From contig NZ_LQPP01000037.1 in the NCBI RefSeq assembly GCF_002102345.1, forward strand, positions 89,340 through 153,339: 64,000 nt of DNA, read 5' to 3'. The translations under genes were made by a program, and so were the position numbers. The notes below the pieces were generated by a model. It did not search any database. It was not told where the DNA came from and worked only from the letters and a program-made list of their open reading frames with translations. Positions 49,806 to 57,724 of this stretch are shown one piece after another; positions within the stretch are counted from its first letter, which is position 1; every line of letters starts with the position of its first letter. This stretch comes from Mycolicibacterium peregrinum (GTDB taxonomy: Bacteria; Actinomycetota; Actinomycetes; Mycobacteriales; Mycobacteriaceae).

Positions 49806-50430
49806 CGACCTACCGCCGGGCGGCCGGGCGATCAGCGCCGACGAGGCCGACCGCCTTTGGGCCCCATGGACACCAGCTGAGGTGGCCGAGCGATTGGGCG
49901 GCATCGACACACCGTGGTGTGTGGCCGCGGGCTGGGCGATCGACCTGTACCTCGGCGATCCACCGCGGCCACACGCCGACATCGAGATCGCCGTCCCCCG
50001 CCGCGACTTCTCGCAAATCGCCCACGCACTAGCCGGATTCGAGTGGGACGTGGCCGGCGACGGCCGGCTGTGGTCATTCAGCGACGTCGCCGATCATCCC
50101 GACCTGCACCAGACTTGGTGCCGCGACCCGGCCACCGGCCGGTATCACCTCGATGTATTCCGCGAACCCCACGACGGCGACCAGTGGGTCTGCCGGCGCG
50201 ACCCGTCGATCACACTGCCCTACGACGAACTCTTCCGGGTTCGAGACGGGATACCGTACGTGGTTCCCGAGGTGGCACTGCTCTTCAAGGCGCATCGCAC
50301 CGCGCCTAAGGATGAAGGCGATTTCCGTCGCGTCGTACCGCGACTCACAGACGGCGCGCGGACACGGCTCATCGGCTGGCTGGTCCGTCTCTACCCGGCC
50401 CACCCCTGGTTGAACCGGCTACGCGCCTGA
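49798..50430 (+). CDS. Nucleotidyltransferase-fold protein, aminoglycoside-adenylyltransferase-like
   Basis: 210 residues; the ATG overlaps the Fic gene by 8 bases. WCVAAGWAIDLYLGDPPRPH at residues 40-59 followed by ADIEIAV gives the G-W...D-x-E metal site of ANT(2'')-like/MNT-type nucleotidyltransferases. A C-terminal helical segment has PEVALLFKAHRTAPKDEGDF, which is common in this group. A resistance role cannot be inferred; the operon context with two other nucleotide-transferase genes hints at a shared system. Confidence 0.75.
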   Translation: MSDDLPPGGRAISADEADRLWAPWTPAEVAERLGGIDTPWCVAAGWAIDLYLGDPPRPHADIEIAVPRRDFSQIAHALAGFEWDVAGDGRLWSFSDVADHPDLHQTWCRDPATGRYHLDVFREPHDGDQWVCRRDPSITLPYDELFRVRDGIPYVVPEVALLFKAHRTAPKDEGDFRRVVPRLTDGARTRLIGWLVRLYPAHPWLNRLRA

Positions 50431-50434
50431 GCGC

Positions 50435-51034
50435 CTAGGGATTCGGATCGGTCAGATAACGCTGCACCGTCGGCCCCATCCACGCGACCAGGTCGTCGAT
50501 GCTCGCCGAGGCCATCGGTTCGATCTTGAGCTGATACCGCGCGAACGCCAGGCCGACCAGGTGCACGGTCACCAACTCGACGCGCAGCTCGGCATTGTCG
50601 ACACCGAACTGATCCGCGATCTGCTGGGCTACCGGACCGGCAAGGGTGTCGTGTAAAAGCTTGCGCGCCAAGGGGTGGATATCCGCTGACCGGAACACCG
50701 TCAGCAAGAGATCGAAGGACGCTCCCGCGTCCCACCGCTGAACGACGTCGCGTACCAGCCGTGCGCCGATCTCGCCGGGTCCGTCGTCGAGCAGATTCGC
50801 CAGTTGATGCAACGGATGCTGCGGGGTATCGAGCACAGAGGCATTGAACAAGCCCTCCTTGTTGCCGAAGTGGTAGTAGACCATCGCTACGTCCACGCCC
50901 GCCTCTGCGGCAATCCTGCGCACCGTCGCCTTCTCGTACCCGTCACGCATGAAGTGCTCGCGGGCCGCGTCGACGATCCGCTGCTTGTTCTGTTGGCCCG
51001 TGCGCCACCGGCCGCTACGCCCGGTCTCCGACAT
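50435..51034 (-). CDS. TetR-family regulator of the methyltransferase/monooxygenase unit
   Basis: 199 residues, ATG. Helix-turn-helix ATVRRIAAEAGVDVAMVYYHF (cited in part) with the following GNKEGLF; the C-terminal domain is like the TetR_C_17/ArcR-type repressors (LARKLLHDTLAGPVAQQIAD). Convergent with the third nucleotidyltransferase gene, 4 bases apart. Divergent from the methyltransferase gene at 51124 across 89 bases holding two copies of TTCAAC-N4-GTTGAA, its probable operators. Confidence 0.88.
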   Translation of the reverse strand: MSETGRSGRWRTGQQNKQRIVDAAREHFMRDGYEKATVRRIAAEAGVDVAMVYYHFGNKEGLFNASVLDTPQHPLHQLANLLDDGPGEIGARLVRDVVQRWDAGASFDLLLTVFRSADIHPLARKLLHDTLAGPVAQQIADQFGVDNAELRVELVTVHLVGLAFARYQLKIEPMASASIDDLVAWMGPTVQRYLTDPNP

Positions 51035-51048
51035 GGCCCGAAGTTTAG

Positions 51049-51064
51049 TTCAACAACCGTTGAC
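51049..51064. promoter_or_regulatory. Operator-like TTCAAC-N4-GTTGAC, site 1
   Basis: Arms TCAAC/GTTGA pair perfectly around AACC, 15 bases upstream of the TetR start. Same consensus as the site at 51094, with centres 45 bases apart. Confidence 0.6.
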
Positions 51065-51093
51065 CTATGCCGAAGCCGAAGCGTAGCGTTTTG

Positions 51094-51109
51094 TTCAACA
51101 GCAGTTGAA
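51094..51109. promoter_or_regulatory. Operator-like TTCAAC-N4-GTTGAA, site 2
   Basis: Perfect 6-4-6 dyad immediately before the AAAGGAG ribosome site of the methyltransferase gene at 51124, so a bound repressor would block its promoter or 5' end. Confidence 0.65.
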
Positions 51110-51123
51110 GAAAGGAGCTCGAC

Positions 51124-51678
51124 ATGACCCAACGGCGACTCTGGTGGCGGCACACCATCTCGGTGCTGATCGCCCCAGCGACGATGACGATCTTCATTCC
51201 GGCCTTGATCATCTGGACGACGGGCGTGAAAGCCCCTGATCTGACCACCACTTCGGGCCTACTGCTCGCCATCGCGGGCGCAGCGTTGATCGCGTTCGGC
51301 CTGTGGTTCCTGGTGTGGACGGTGATCCTGTTCGACCGCATCGGCAAGGGCGCCCTGGCCATCGGATCCCCGGTCAACCTGGTGGTGGAAGGTCCGTATC
51401 GACACGTCCGCAACCCGATGATGACCGCGGTGTTCTGCATCCAGCTCGGTACCGCGGTGGCCACGGCCTCACCGTGGCTCTTCGGCTGGTTCGCGCTGTT
51501 CTGCACCCTGACCGTGATCGCGATCCCGGTCTTCGAGGAGCCTCACCTCCGCAGACGGTTCGGCGCTCAGTACGACGACTTCCGGCGAAACGTTCCACGG
51601 TGGATTCCGCGCCCGACCGCGTGGGTTCCCGCGTACACCGGCCTGGACTCCACACCGGCGCACGGCCAGCCTCGATGA
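51124..51678 (+). CDS. Integral membrane methyltransferase, ICMT/PEMT-like
   Basis: 184 residues, ATG with AAAGGAG upstream. Four to five hydrophobic helices (TMTIFIPALIIWTTG, LLLAIAGAALIAFGLWFL, SPWLFGWFALFCTLTVIAI) and the family motif LVVEGPYRHVRNPMMTAV ... FEEPHLRRRFGAQY. Isoprenylcysteine or phospholipid methyltransferase-like enzymes use SAM on hydrophobic substrates. The stop overlaps the monooxygenase ATG. Substrate unknown. Confidence 0.85.
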   Translation: MTQRRLWWRHTISVLIAPATMTIFIPALIIWTTGVKAPDLTTTSGLLLAIAGAALIAFGLWFLVWTVILFDRIGKGALAIGSPVNLVVEGPYRHVRNPMMTAVFCIQLGTAVATASPWLFGWFALFCTLTVIAIPVFEEPHLRRRFGAQYDDFRRNVPRWIPRPTAWVPAYTGLDSTPAHGQPR

Positions 51679-53144
51679 CCGCAGAGGTAGTGATCGTCGG
51701 CGCCGGTCCGACCGGGCTCACGATGGCGATCGAACTGGCCCGGCGGGGCGTCGCAGTCCGCATCGTCGACGCTGCCGCCGCGCCGACGACCGAAACCCGC
51801 GCGCTCGGCGTCCAGCCGAGAACGCTGGAGCTGTTCGACAAGTTGGGCCTGGCGGAAGCGGCCGTGGCCGGCGGTATCCCGGTCACGGAGTTCAATGTCT
51901 TCAGTGAGGGAAAACGATTCCTGCACATCGACATCCACGATCTCGCCACGCCGCACCCCCATCTGCTGATGCTGCCGCAACCACAGGTGGAAGCACTGCT
52001 GACGGCCCGCCTGGCCGAGTACGGTGTCACGATCGAACACGGCGTCGAACTGACCGCCCTCAGCCAATCCCCCGGCCACGTCCGAGTCACTCTGCAGCAC
52101 CGCACCGGCCTGGCCGAGCAGACCCACGCGCCGTGGGTCATCGGCTGCGACGGCGCCCACAGCAGCGTGCGACATCAGCTCGGCGTCCCGTTCGTCGGCG
52201 CCGCGTTTGAGGAGAACTTCGCCGTCGCCGACGTCCAGATGGACTGGGCGTTGCCGCATGACGTGTTCCACTCATTCCTCAACCGGGGCCGGTTCGTCGC
52301 GTTCTTCCCGATGCCCGGCGGGCTTCATCGCCTCACCATCGCGTACCGCCCCGGCCAATGTCCGGTCGGAGACGTGACTTCCGACGAACTACAAACCGCA
52401 GTGGACCGGTGCGCGCCTGCCGGGGCCCGCGTCGCCGAGATCACCTATGCCGGCCGGTTTCGCATCAACCAACGCAAGGTGGCCAGGCATTCTGTCGGTC
52501 GGGTGTTCCTCGCCGGCGACGCCGCGCATGTACATTCCGTGGTGGGCGGGCAGGGCATGAACACGGGTATCCAGGACGCGTTCAACCTCGGCTGGAAACT
52601 GGCTGCCGTGGTGCACGGACAGGCTGCGCCCGAGCTACTGGACAGTTACGCCGCCGAACGCTCCCCGGTGGCACACCGGCTGGTCAAGGGCACGCGAAGA
52701 GCAACCCGGATGACCCTGTTGCGCAACCCTGTTGCCACGTTCGGCCGCCGTCATCTGGCGCCGCACGTCACCGCGCGGCCCGCCGTCCAGCGGGTCTTGG
52801 AGCGCGCACTGACCCAGCTCGACGTCTCGTACCGCGACGGCGCCGGCGGCACCAACGACACGCACCTGGAAGTCGGCGACCGCTTCCCGCGCATGGAGGT
52901 ACTCGACTCATCCAGGTTCACGCTGCTGTACTCCGGTCCGAAGCCACGCGGACTCCACGCCGCCATCGGGGCTCATGCGGAGCTGATCGAAGTCCGGCAC
53001 GACACCGCCACAATGGGAGGCGCGGGCCTGACGCTGGTGCGTCCCGACGGCTATCTCGCACTGCTCGACGCCGATGTTCGCGAACTGCGCGACTATCTGG
53101 AGCAAACCTTCGCTGCTCCCGCTGCCGGAGAACACATCGCGTAG
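51675..53144 (+). CDS. FAD-dependent monooxygenase (class A, PHBH-fold)
   Basis: 489 residues from ATG 51675 (ATGA overlap); the longer frame lies inside the methyltransferase gene. Motifs: IVGAGPTGLTMAIELARRG (residues 7-25, cited in part), VIGCDGAHSSVR (DG), GRVFLAGDAAHVHSVVGGQG (GD). Length and C-terminal thioredoxin-like tail resemble PCP/rifampicin-type monooxygenases that hydroxylate aromatic or polyketide substrates with NAD(P)H. Co-regulated with the methyltransferase, an arrangement reminiscent of detoxification units. Confidence 0.87.
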   Translation: MTAEVVIVGAGPTGLTMAIELARRGVAVRIVDAAAAPTTETRALGVQPRTLELFDKLGLAEAAVAGGIPVTEFNVFSEGKRFLHIDIHDLATPHPHLLMLPQPQVEALLTARLAEYGVTIEHGVELTALSQSPGHVRVTLQHRTGLAEQTHAPWVIGCDGAHSSVRHQLGVPFVGAAFEENFAVADVQMDWALPHDVFHSFLNRGRFVAFFPMPGGLHRLTIAYRPGQCPVGDVTSDELQTAVDRCAPAGARVAEITYAGRFRINQRKVARHSVGRVFLAGDAAHVHSVVGGQGMNTGIQDAFNLGWKLAAVVHGQAAPELLDSYAAERSPVAHRLVKGTRRATRMTLLRNPVATFGRRHLAPHVTARPAVQRVLERALTQLDVSYRDGAGGTNDTHLEVGDRFPRMEVLDSSRFTLLYSGPKPRGLHAAIGAHAELIEVRHDTATMGGAGLTLVRPDGYLALLDADVRELRDYLEQTFAAPAAGEHIA

Positions 53145-53191
53145 ACGGGGTGACTGGATGCGCGAACACCCCGATGCCGTGGGCCGTCGCC

Positions 53192-54679
53192 TCAGTCCGA
53201 TGGGTCGGAATCGCGGTGCGCTTCCAGCAGCCTGAGCCACACCTCACTGATCGTCGGGAAGCACGGCACCGCATGCCAGAGGCGGTCGATGGGGACCTCG
53301 CCGGCGACCGCGATCGTGGCCGAGTGCAGCATTTCGACCACCCCGGGGCCGACAAAGCTGGCCCCGACCAGGATTCCGCGGTCGAGATCGACGACGAGCC
53401 GAGCCTGCCCGGTATAGCCGTCCGCGTAGAAGTTCGCCCCGGGAACCGTTTGACCGATGTTGACGTCGACGGCCTTCACGCGACGTCGCTGCTGGGCAGC
53501 CTGCGCGTAGGTCAGTCCCACCGAGCCGGCTTCGGGATCGGTGAAGAATGCCTGCGGCACCGCGAGGGTGTCTGCCGTGGCGAGATGCGGACCCCAAGGT
53601 GATGTGTCGAGCGGAAGCCCTTGTGCGCGAGCGCCGATGACGTTGCCGACGATGCGCGCCTGATATTTACCCTGGTGGGTCAGCAACGCGCGATGGTTCG
53701 CATCGCCCAGTGCGTACAACCAGTCGCCTCCAACCTCACGGACAGTGCAGGTGTCGTCGACATCGAGCCATGATCCAGGCGACAGCCCGATCGTCTCCAG
53801 CCCGATATCAGTCGTATTCGGCGTGCGCCCGGTGGCGAAGAGGATCTCGTCGACAACGAGACGGTCACCGTCACTCAGGATCACTTCCACCGGTTCGTCC
53901 GGCGACGTACGCCGCAGCTCGGTGACCGTCACCTCGGTGCGCACATCGACGCCGGAAGCCGAAAGGCCCTGACGGACATGGTCGCCGACGAAAGTCTCCA
54001 TCTTGGGCAGGAGGCCGGGGGTGCGCACCAACAACGTGACTTCGGAACCGAGTCCCCGCCAGGCCGTCGCCATCTCTACTCCGACTCCCCCGCCGCCGAC
54101 CACCGCCAACCGTGGAGGAACATCACTGCTGTCGGTGGCTTTGCGGTTCGTCCAGGGGTGCGCGTCGGCCACGCCGGGTATGTCGGGTAGCGCCGCCGTG
54201 CTGCCGGTACACACCGCCACGGCCTCGCGGGCCGTCAACAGTCGGGGCTGCCGGCCGGCCGAAGTCACCGTGACACGGCGTGGGCCGTCGAGACGTCCGT
54301 GGCCCCGAATCAGGTCGACACCCATGGCGGCGACCGTTTCGGCCTGGCCGCCGTCATTCCACTCGGTCACGTACCGGTCCCGACGGCCGAACACGCCCTT
54401 CACGTCGATGGGGTCCGAAACTGCCTCGCGCGCACCGTCTATGCGCTGGGCGTCGGCGATCGCGAGTACCGGGCGCAAGAGCGCCTTGCTCGGAACGCAA
54501 CCCCAGTACGAACATTCACCGCCGACGAGTTCGCGCTCGATGACCGCAACGGTCAGGCCAGCGGCATGGGCCCGGGCGGCGACGTTCTGCCCCATCGGGC
54601 CGGCGCCCAGAACGATAACGTCGTAGATACCGGTGTCGGAGCCCTCGGCTGGTGTTGATTCGGAGTTCTGGATGCTCAA
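53192..54679 (-). CDS. Pyridine nucleotide-disulfide oxidoreductase (class I, MerA/RclA-like)
   Basis: 495 residues. The only fitting start is a TTG at 54679, three bases after the VOC gene's stop. FAD site VIVLGAGPMGQNVAARAH (cited in part), redox pair ECSYWGCVPSKALLRP (Cys-x4-Cys), NAD(P) motif VVGGGGVGVEMA, second FAD site LYALGDAN and the C-terminal HAVPCFPTISE His-Glu region. All catalytic residues of the class are present. Substrate may be a disulfide, a quinone or metal ion; the RclC-like gene in the same putative regulon makes an RclA-type role worth testing. Confidence 0.85.
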   Translation of the reverse strand: MSIQNSESTPAEGSDTGIYDVIVLGAGPMGQNVAARAHAAGLTVAVIERELVGGECSYWGCVPSKALLRPVLAIADAQRIDGAREAVSDPIDVKGVFGRRDRYVTEWNDGGQAETVAAMGVDLIRGHGRLDGPRRVTVTSAGRQPRLLTAREAVAVCTGSTAALPDIPGVADAHPWTNRKATDSSDVPPRLAVVGGGGVGVEMATAWRGLGSEVTLLVRTPGLLPKMETFVGDHVRQGLSASGVDVRTEVTVTELRRTSPDEPVEVILSDGDRLVVDEILFATGRTPNTTDIGLETIGLSPGSWLDVDDTCTVREVGGDWLYALGDANHRALLTHQGKYQARIVGNVIGARAQGLPLDTSPWGPHLATADTLAVPQAFFTDPEAGSVGLTYAQAAQQRRRVKAVDVNIGQTVPGANFYADGYTGQARLVVDLDRGILVGASFVGPGVVEMLHSATIAVAGEVPIDRLWHAVPCFPTISEVWLRLLEAHRDSDPSD

Positions 54680-54682
54680 TGG

Positions 54683-55138
54683 TCAATCCGTTCCGTGTGT
54701 AGTCGTTGGGTGGTGGTCACGTTCCTGGAGCACCCAGGAATTGCCATCGGGATCAACGAAGTCCGCGAAGCTCGCGTAGTCCGATCGATTCGGGTCTACG
54801 CCGGGCAGAAACCCGCCACGCCACCCGCCGTCGATGTCTTTGTGCCGGATACCGCCGACGGCAACGCCTCGCCCGGTGAGCTCGTCGCGGTAACTCTCGA
54901 TATCAGACACCACCAGGTAGATGCCGCGCTGGCTGCCCGGCATCGCGTCGGTCAATCCGACTCCGAACTGGATTGAGGTGCCCGACCCGGGCGGCGTCAG
55001 TTGGACCACGCGAAATTCAGGCGTCGGTGCGTAGTCCACATCGAGTACGAATCCGAGCTGGTCCCGATAGAACCGCAACGACCGGTCCGGGTCGGACACC
55101 GGCACGGTGACGACTTCGAGCCTGGCTTGGATCGTCAC
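54683..55138 (-). CDS. VOC/glyoxalase-fold protein
   Basis: 151 residues from GTG 55138 (GTGA overlap with the DUF427 gene); the upstream frame is antisense-like. A single glyoxalase/bleomycin-resistance domain: VTVPVSDPDRSLRFYRDQLG, FRVVQLTPPGSGTSIQFG and FADFVDPDGNSWVLQER, which holds a terminal metal-ligand Glu. Middle gene of the DUF427-VOC-oxidoreductase operon, so probably an electrophile- or redox-stress function. Confidence 0.85.
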   Translation of the reverse strand: MTIQARLEVVTVPVSDPDRSLRFYRDQLGFVLDVDYAPTPEFRVVQLTPPGSGTSIQFGVGLTDAMPGSQRGIYLVVSDIESYRDELTGRGVAVGGIRHKDIDGGWRGGFLPGVDPNRSDYASFADFVDPDGNSWVLQERDHHPTTTHGTD

Positions 55139-56010
55139 CGTTCGTCTTCTGACCGGCCGAGAATCTCTGCGGGGTCCAACCCGCGGTCGACGCCGTGTGG
55201 CAGGACGTTCTGTCCGGGTTCCAGTTCCAGCTGCCGTCCGTCGAGGTGGACATCGACCTTGTCCGGCTCGAAAGAGATGAGGTTGCGCACTCTGGCAACC
55301 TCTGTCCAGGCCTGTGTATACGACCATGCAGCCCGGCGCCGGTCGCCGATGTCGTAATAGCTGGCCAAACCTTTGTACGGACAGAACGTCTGCCCCTCAA
55401 CAGGTTTAAGGGCGGATTCGTCGATGTCCGCACGAGGCACGTACCAGCGGACCGCGAATCCCGATTCATACAGCGCCAGGGGGTGGCTCGTCTCGGCGAT
55501 CACCCGGTCACCGTGACGCACGATCAGGTTCCGGGATGTCGAGCGGATGTCGATGCGGTGGTACGCATCTGCCGCGTGACCGACAACGCGTTCATCCTCT
55601 TCGAAGAACGCATCCATCGCCCGCCAGGCGAACGCGAACCGATTCTCGAGTACACCGGCGTACGAAGGAAGAGAACTGAATCGCCAGGCGGCCCGTTTGA
55701 CCGTGCGCTCCACTGACCGGGCACTGAACCATTGCACCGGCCCCAGCTCGGGGTGCTCGGTGACAACCCCTTCAGCATCAAGAACCTCTGGGCTTAGGTC
55801 GTCAGCAGGAAAATAAGCGACCGGATAGCGCCCCGGCTCGTGCAGCAGGACGACGTTCTGACTGTCGGCAATCCACTTGTCGCCCAACTTCACCCGCATT
55901 CGACGCCGTAGTGGCTCAGCGAACAGCAGTCGTTCCGGCAACGGTTGCGGAGTCAGAAACTGGCCGACGGACCCGGAGGCCAGTGGACCCTGTTGCCAAG
56001 CCAGTCCCAT
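55135..56010 (-). CDS. Double DUF427-domain protein
   Basis: 291 residues from ATG 56010, preceded by GGGGA; a TTG at 56031 is the alternative. Two DUF427 units: VVLLHEPGRYPVAYFPADDL in the first (about 50-130) and VIAETSHPLALYESGF ... TFCPYKGLASYYDI in the second (about 165-265), the latter with the CPYKG hallmark. DUF427 function is not established. It heads the operon to 53192; two tandem TGGG-N8-CCCA sites lie 75-112 bases upstream. Confidence 0.83.
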   Translation of the reverse strand: MGLAWQQGPLASGSVGQFLTPQPLPERLLFAEPLRRRMRVKLGDKWIADSQNVVLLHEPGRYPVAYFPADDLSPEVLDAEGVVTEHPELGPVQWFSARSVERTVKRAAWRFSSLPSYAGVLENRFAFAWRAMDAFFEEDERVVGHAADAYHRIDIRSTSRNLIVRHGDRVIAETSHPLALYESGFAVRWYVPRADIDESALKPVEGQTFCPYKGLASYYDIGDRRRAAWSYTQAWTEVARVRNLISFEPDKVDVHLDGRQLELEPGQNVLPHGVDRGLDPAEILGRSEDER

Positions 56011-56082
56011 GGAATTTTCCCCGCTCTTCAAGTAACCGTCCGCATCGACCGATCGCAGTACGCAGACACCACAAGTTCGATC

Positions 56083-56122
56083 ATTGGGTCTAATAACCCA
56101 ATATTCTGGGTCACATCACCCA
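56083..56122. promoter_or_regulatory. Two TGGG-N8-CCCA operators (sites 1 and 2) upstream of the DUF427 operon
   Basis: Site 1: ATTGGGT-ctaata-ACCCAAT (56083-56102), perfect 7-base arms. Site 2: TGGGT-cacatc-ACCCA (56107-56122). Centres are 22 bases apart, about two helical turns. The same pattern recurs at 57637, 60102 and 60219. Confidence 0.75.
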
Positions 56123-56168
56123 CTTTTGTCCAGAGGTATCCCCCATCCGGCCAAAACGCCGGGTCCGA

Positions 56169-57515
56169 TCAGGACTTGGCGCTGCGCCGTGAGATCGCTC
56201 GCCTTGAACGTTTCTCAGGGGTCACCGCAAAGGACGCGACATAGTCGACCGCCGCTCCGACCACCGCACGGAACGGCTCCGGGTGACCTGTGGCGAAAGC
56301 CAGCATGGTGCCGCCCTGATGCGCAGCGACGAGCGCCACCGCCAGGTGATGCGGATCGGCCTGCTCCACGAGCTCACCCTTGCTGTGCATGGCGCTCAGC
56401 CCCGAGTAGAAAAGGTCGATCCACTTTTCGTAGCCGGCTGCCAGGTCATCGAGGACTTCGGTGTCTTCGAGAAGCTCGCCGGTCAACGAGCCGTAGATGC
56501 ATCCACCGCGGAGGTAGACCGTCTCGAGTTGGCGCTCACAAGCTTTGGCCCAGGCACGAATCGCTGCGATGCTGCCGAGCTGCGAGAACTCCGGCCGCCT
56601 GTGAAACTCAAGGACGTCGTCTGCCCGTGCCGCGATCACCTGCCGGGTCAGATCCCGCTTGCCAGCGAAGTAGTGGGCGATCTGCGATCCGCTCACGCCG
56701 ACGGCCCGGCGCACATCATCGAGACTGGTGCCACCGACACCGTCACGGAACATCAGTTCAGCGGCACCGTCGATGATTCGAGCCCTGGTCGCCAGCCCCT
56801 TGCGCGTGAATCGCTGCGACGCGTCTTCAACCACAACTGTCGGCTTACGCCGGCCCCGCTGCCGACGCGGGGGACGCGCAACCCGCTCGGCGGGATCAGC
56901 CGCGAACAGGCGGAGGTAATTGACCACAAACCGGAGCGTGTCACTCAGCGGCCACTCCTGGCGGTAGGCGAATGTGAGTGTGCCCGCGCCCTGATGACCG
57001 GCGACGACAACCATCGCCAGAGCCTTGGGGTCCGCCGATGTCATCAGTATGCCGCGATCCAGCATGCGCTGAAACGACTGCTCCAGCAGGGAGATCCACT
57101 GTTCATACCCGGCCGCCAGCGTGTGCCGCGTTTGCTCGTCAGATTTCATCAGCTGACCCGCCAGCGCGTGGTAGGTCGGCGTTCCGGTGTAACCGATCTT
57201 GCGCAGGTAGCGCATGTTGAGATCGAGCCAGCGCTCGAAGTCGTCGAAGGTGTCCAGCCCACCGAGCACCGGCTGGCGGTGGAAACCGAGCACGACCTCC
57301 ATCTGCCGTTCCATCACCGCCCGGATCAACGCCTGCTTGTCCGTGTAGTAGTGACTGAGTTGCGAACCGCTGACCGCGGCGGCTTGCCGAACCTTGTCGA
57401 GGCTCAATCCGGACAGACCATCATCGAGGATGACCCGCGCCGCGGACTGCAGGATGCGTTCGCGGGTGGCACGGCCCTTGGCCGTAAATCCTGTGGAAGG
57501 GCCTGCGGTGTACAT
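56169..57515 (-). CDS. Single-chain double TetR regulator
   Basis: 448 residues containing two complete TetR units in tandem. Unit 1 (about 12-215) has the helix-turn-helix SLDKVRQAAAVSGSQLSHYY; unit 2 (about 235-435) has SLDDVRRAVGVSGSQIAHYF. A basic linker (about 216-235, RPPRRQRGRRK) joins them. The units are paralogous throughout, so the protein is a covalent pseudo-dimer by gene duplication and fusion, unlike the usual homodimeric TetR of about 200 residues. Flanking palindromes TGGG-N8-CCCA are its probable targets. The inducer is unknown, perhaps an oxidant or electrophile. Confidence 0.88.
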   Translation of the reverse strand: MYTAGPSTGFTAKGRATRERILQSAARVILDDGLSGLSLDKVRQAAAVSGSQLSHYYTDKQALIRAVMERQMEVVLGFHRQPVLGGLDTFDDFERWLDLNMRYLRKIGYTGTPTYHALAGQLMKSDEQTRHTLAAGYEQWISLLEQSFQRMLDRGILMTSADPKALAMVVVAGHQGAGTLTFAYRQEWPLSDTLRFVVNYLRLFAADPAERVARPPRRQRGRRKPTVVVEDASQRFTRKGLATRARIIDGAAELMFRDGVGGTSLDDVRRAVGVSGSQIAHYFAGKRDLTRQVIAARADDVLEFHRRPEFSQLGSIAAIRAWAKACERQLETVYLRGGCIYGSLTGELLEDTEVLDDLAAGYEKWIDLFYSGLSAMHSKGELVEQADPHHLAVALVAAHQGGTMLAFATGHPEPFRAVVGAAVDYVASFAVTPEKRSRRAISRRSAKS

Positions 57516-57608
57516 TTGCCGAACAGTCTACCGCCCTCCCACATTATGAGATTCGCGATTAAGGCAGCACGCCGAAGCGCCGCTGCGAGCCCGCTGATCA
57601 ACCAGCAA

Positions 57609-57653
57609 TTGACGCCACCCTCCCGCGGTGCAATATTGGGGTCAGAAACCCAA
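57609..57653. promoter_or_regulatory. Promoter with overlapping TGGG-N8-CCCA operator (site 3)
   Basis: TTGACG (57609-57614) and CAATAT (57631-57636), 16 bases apart, resemble -35/-10 elements. TTGGG-gtcagaaa-CCCAA (57636-57653) follows directly, so bound repressor would cover the transcription start. It lies 84 bases before the MOSC-reductase ATG and 130 bases from the divergent double-TetR start. Confidence 0.68.
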
Positions 57654-57724
57654 AATTGCCGACCGTCTGTCCTGGCCCTCTGGCGACTCGCCGAGCGCAC
57701 AGCACGGCATCGGGAAGGAGCGGC

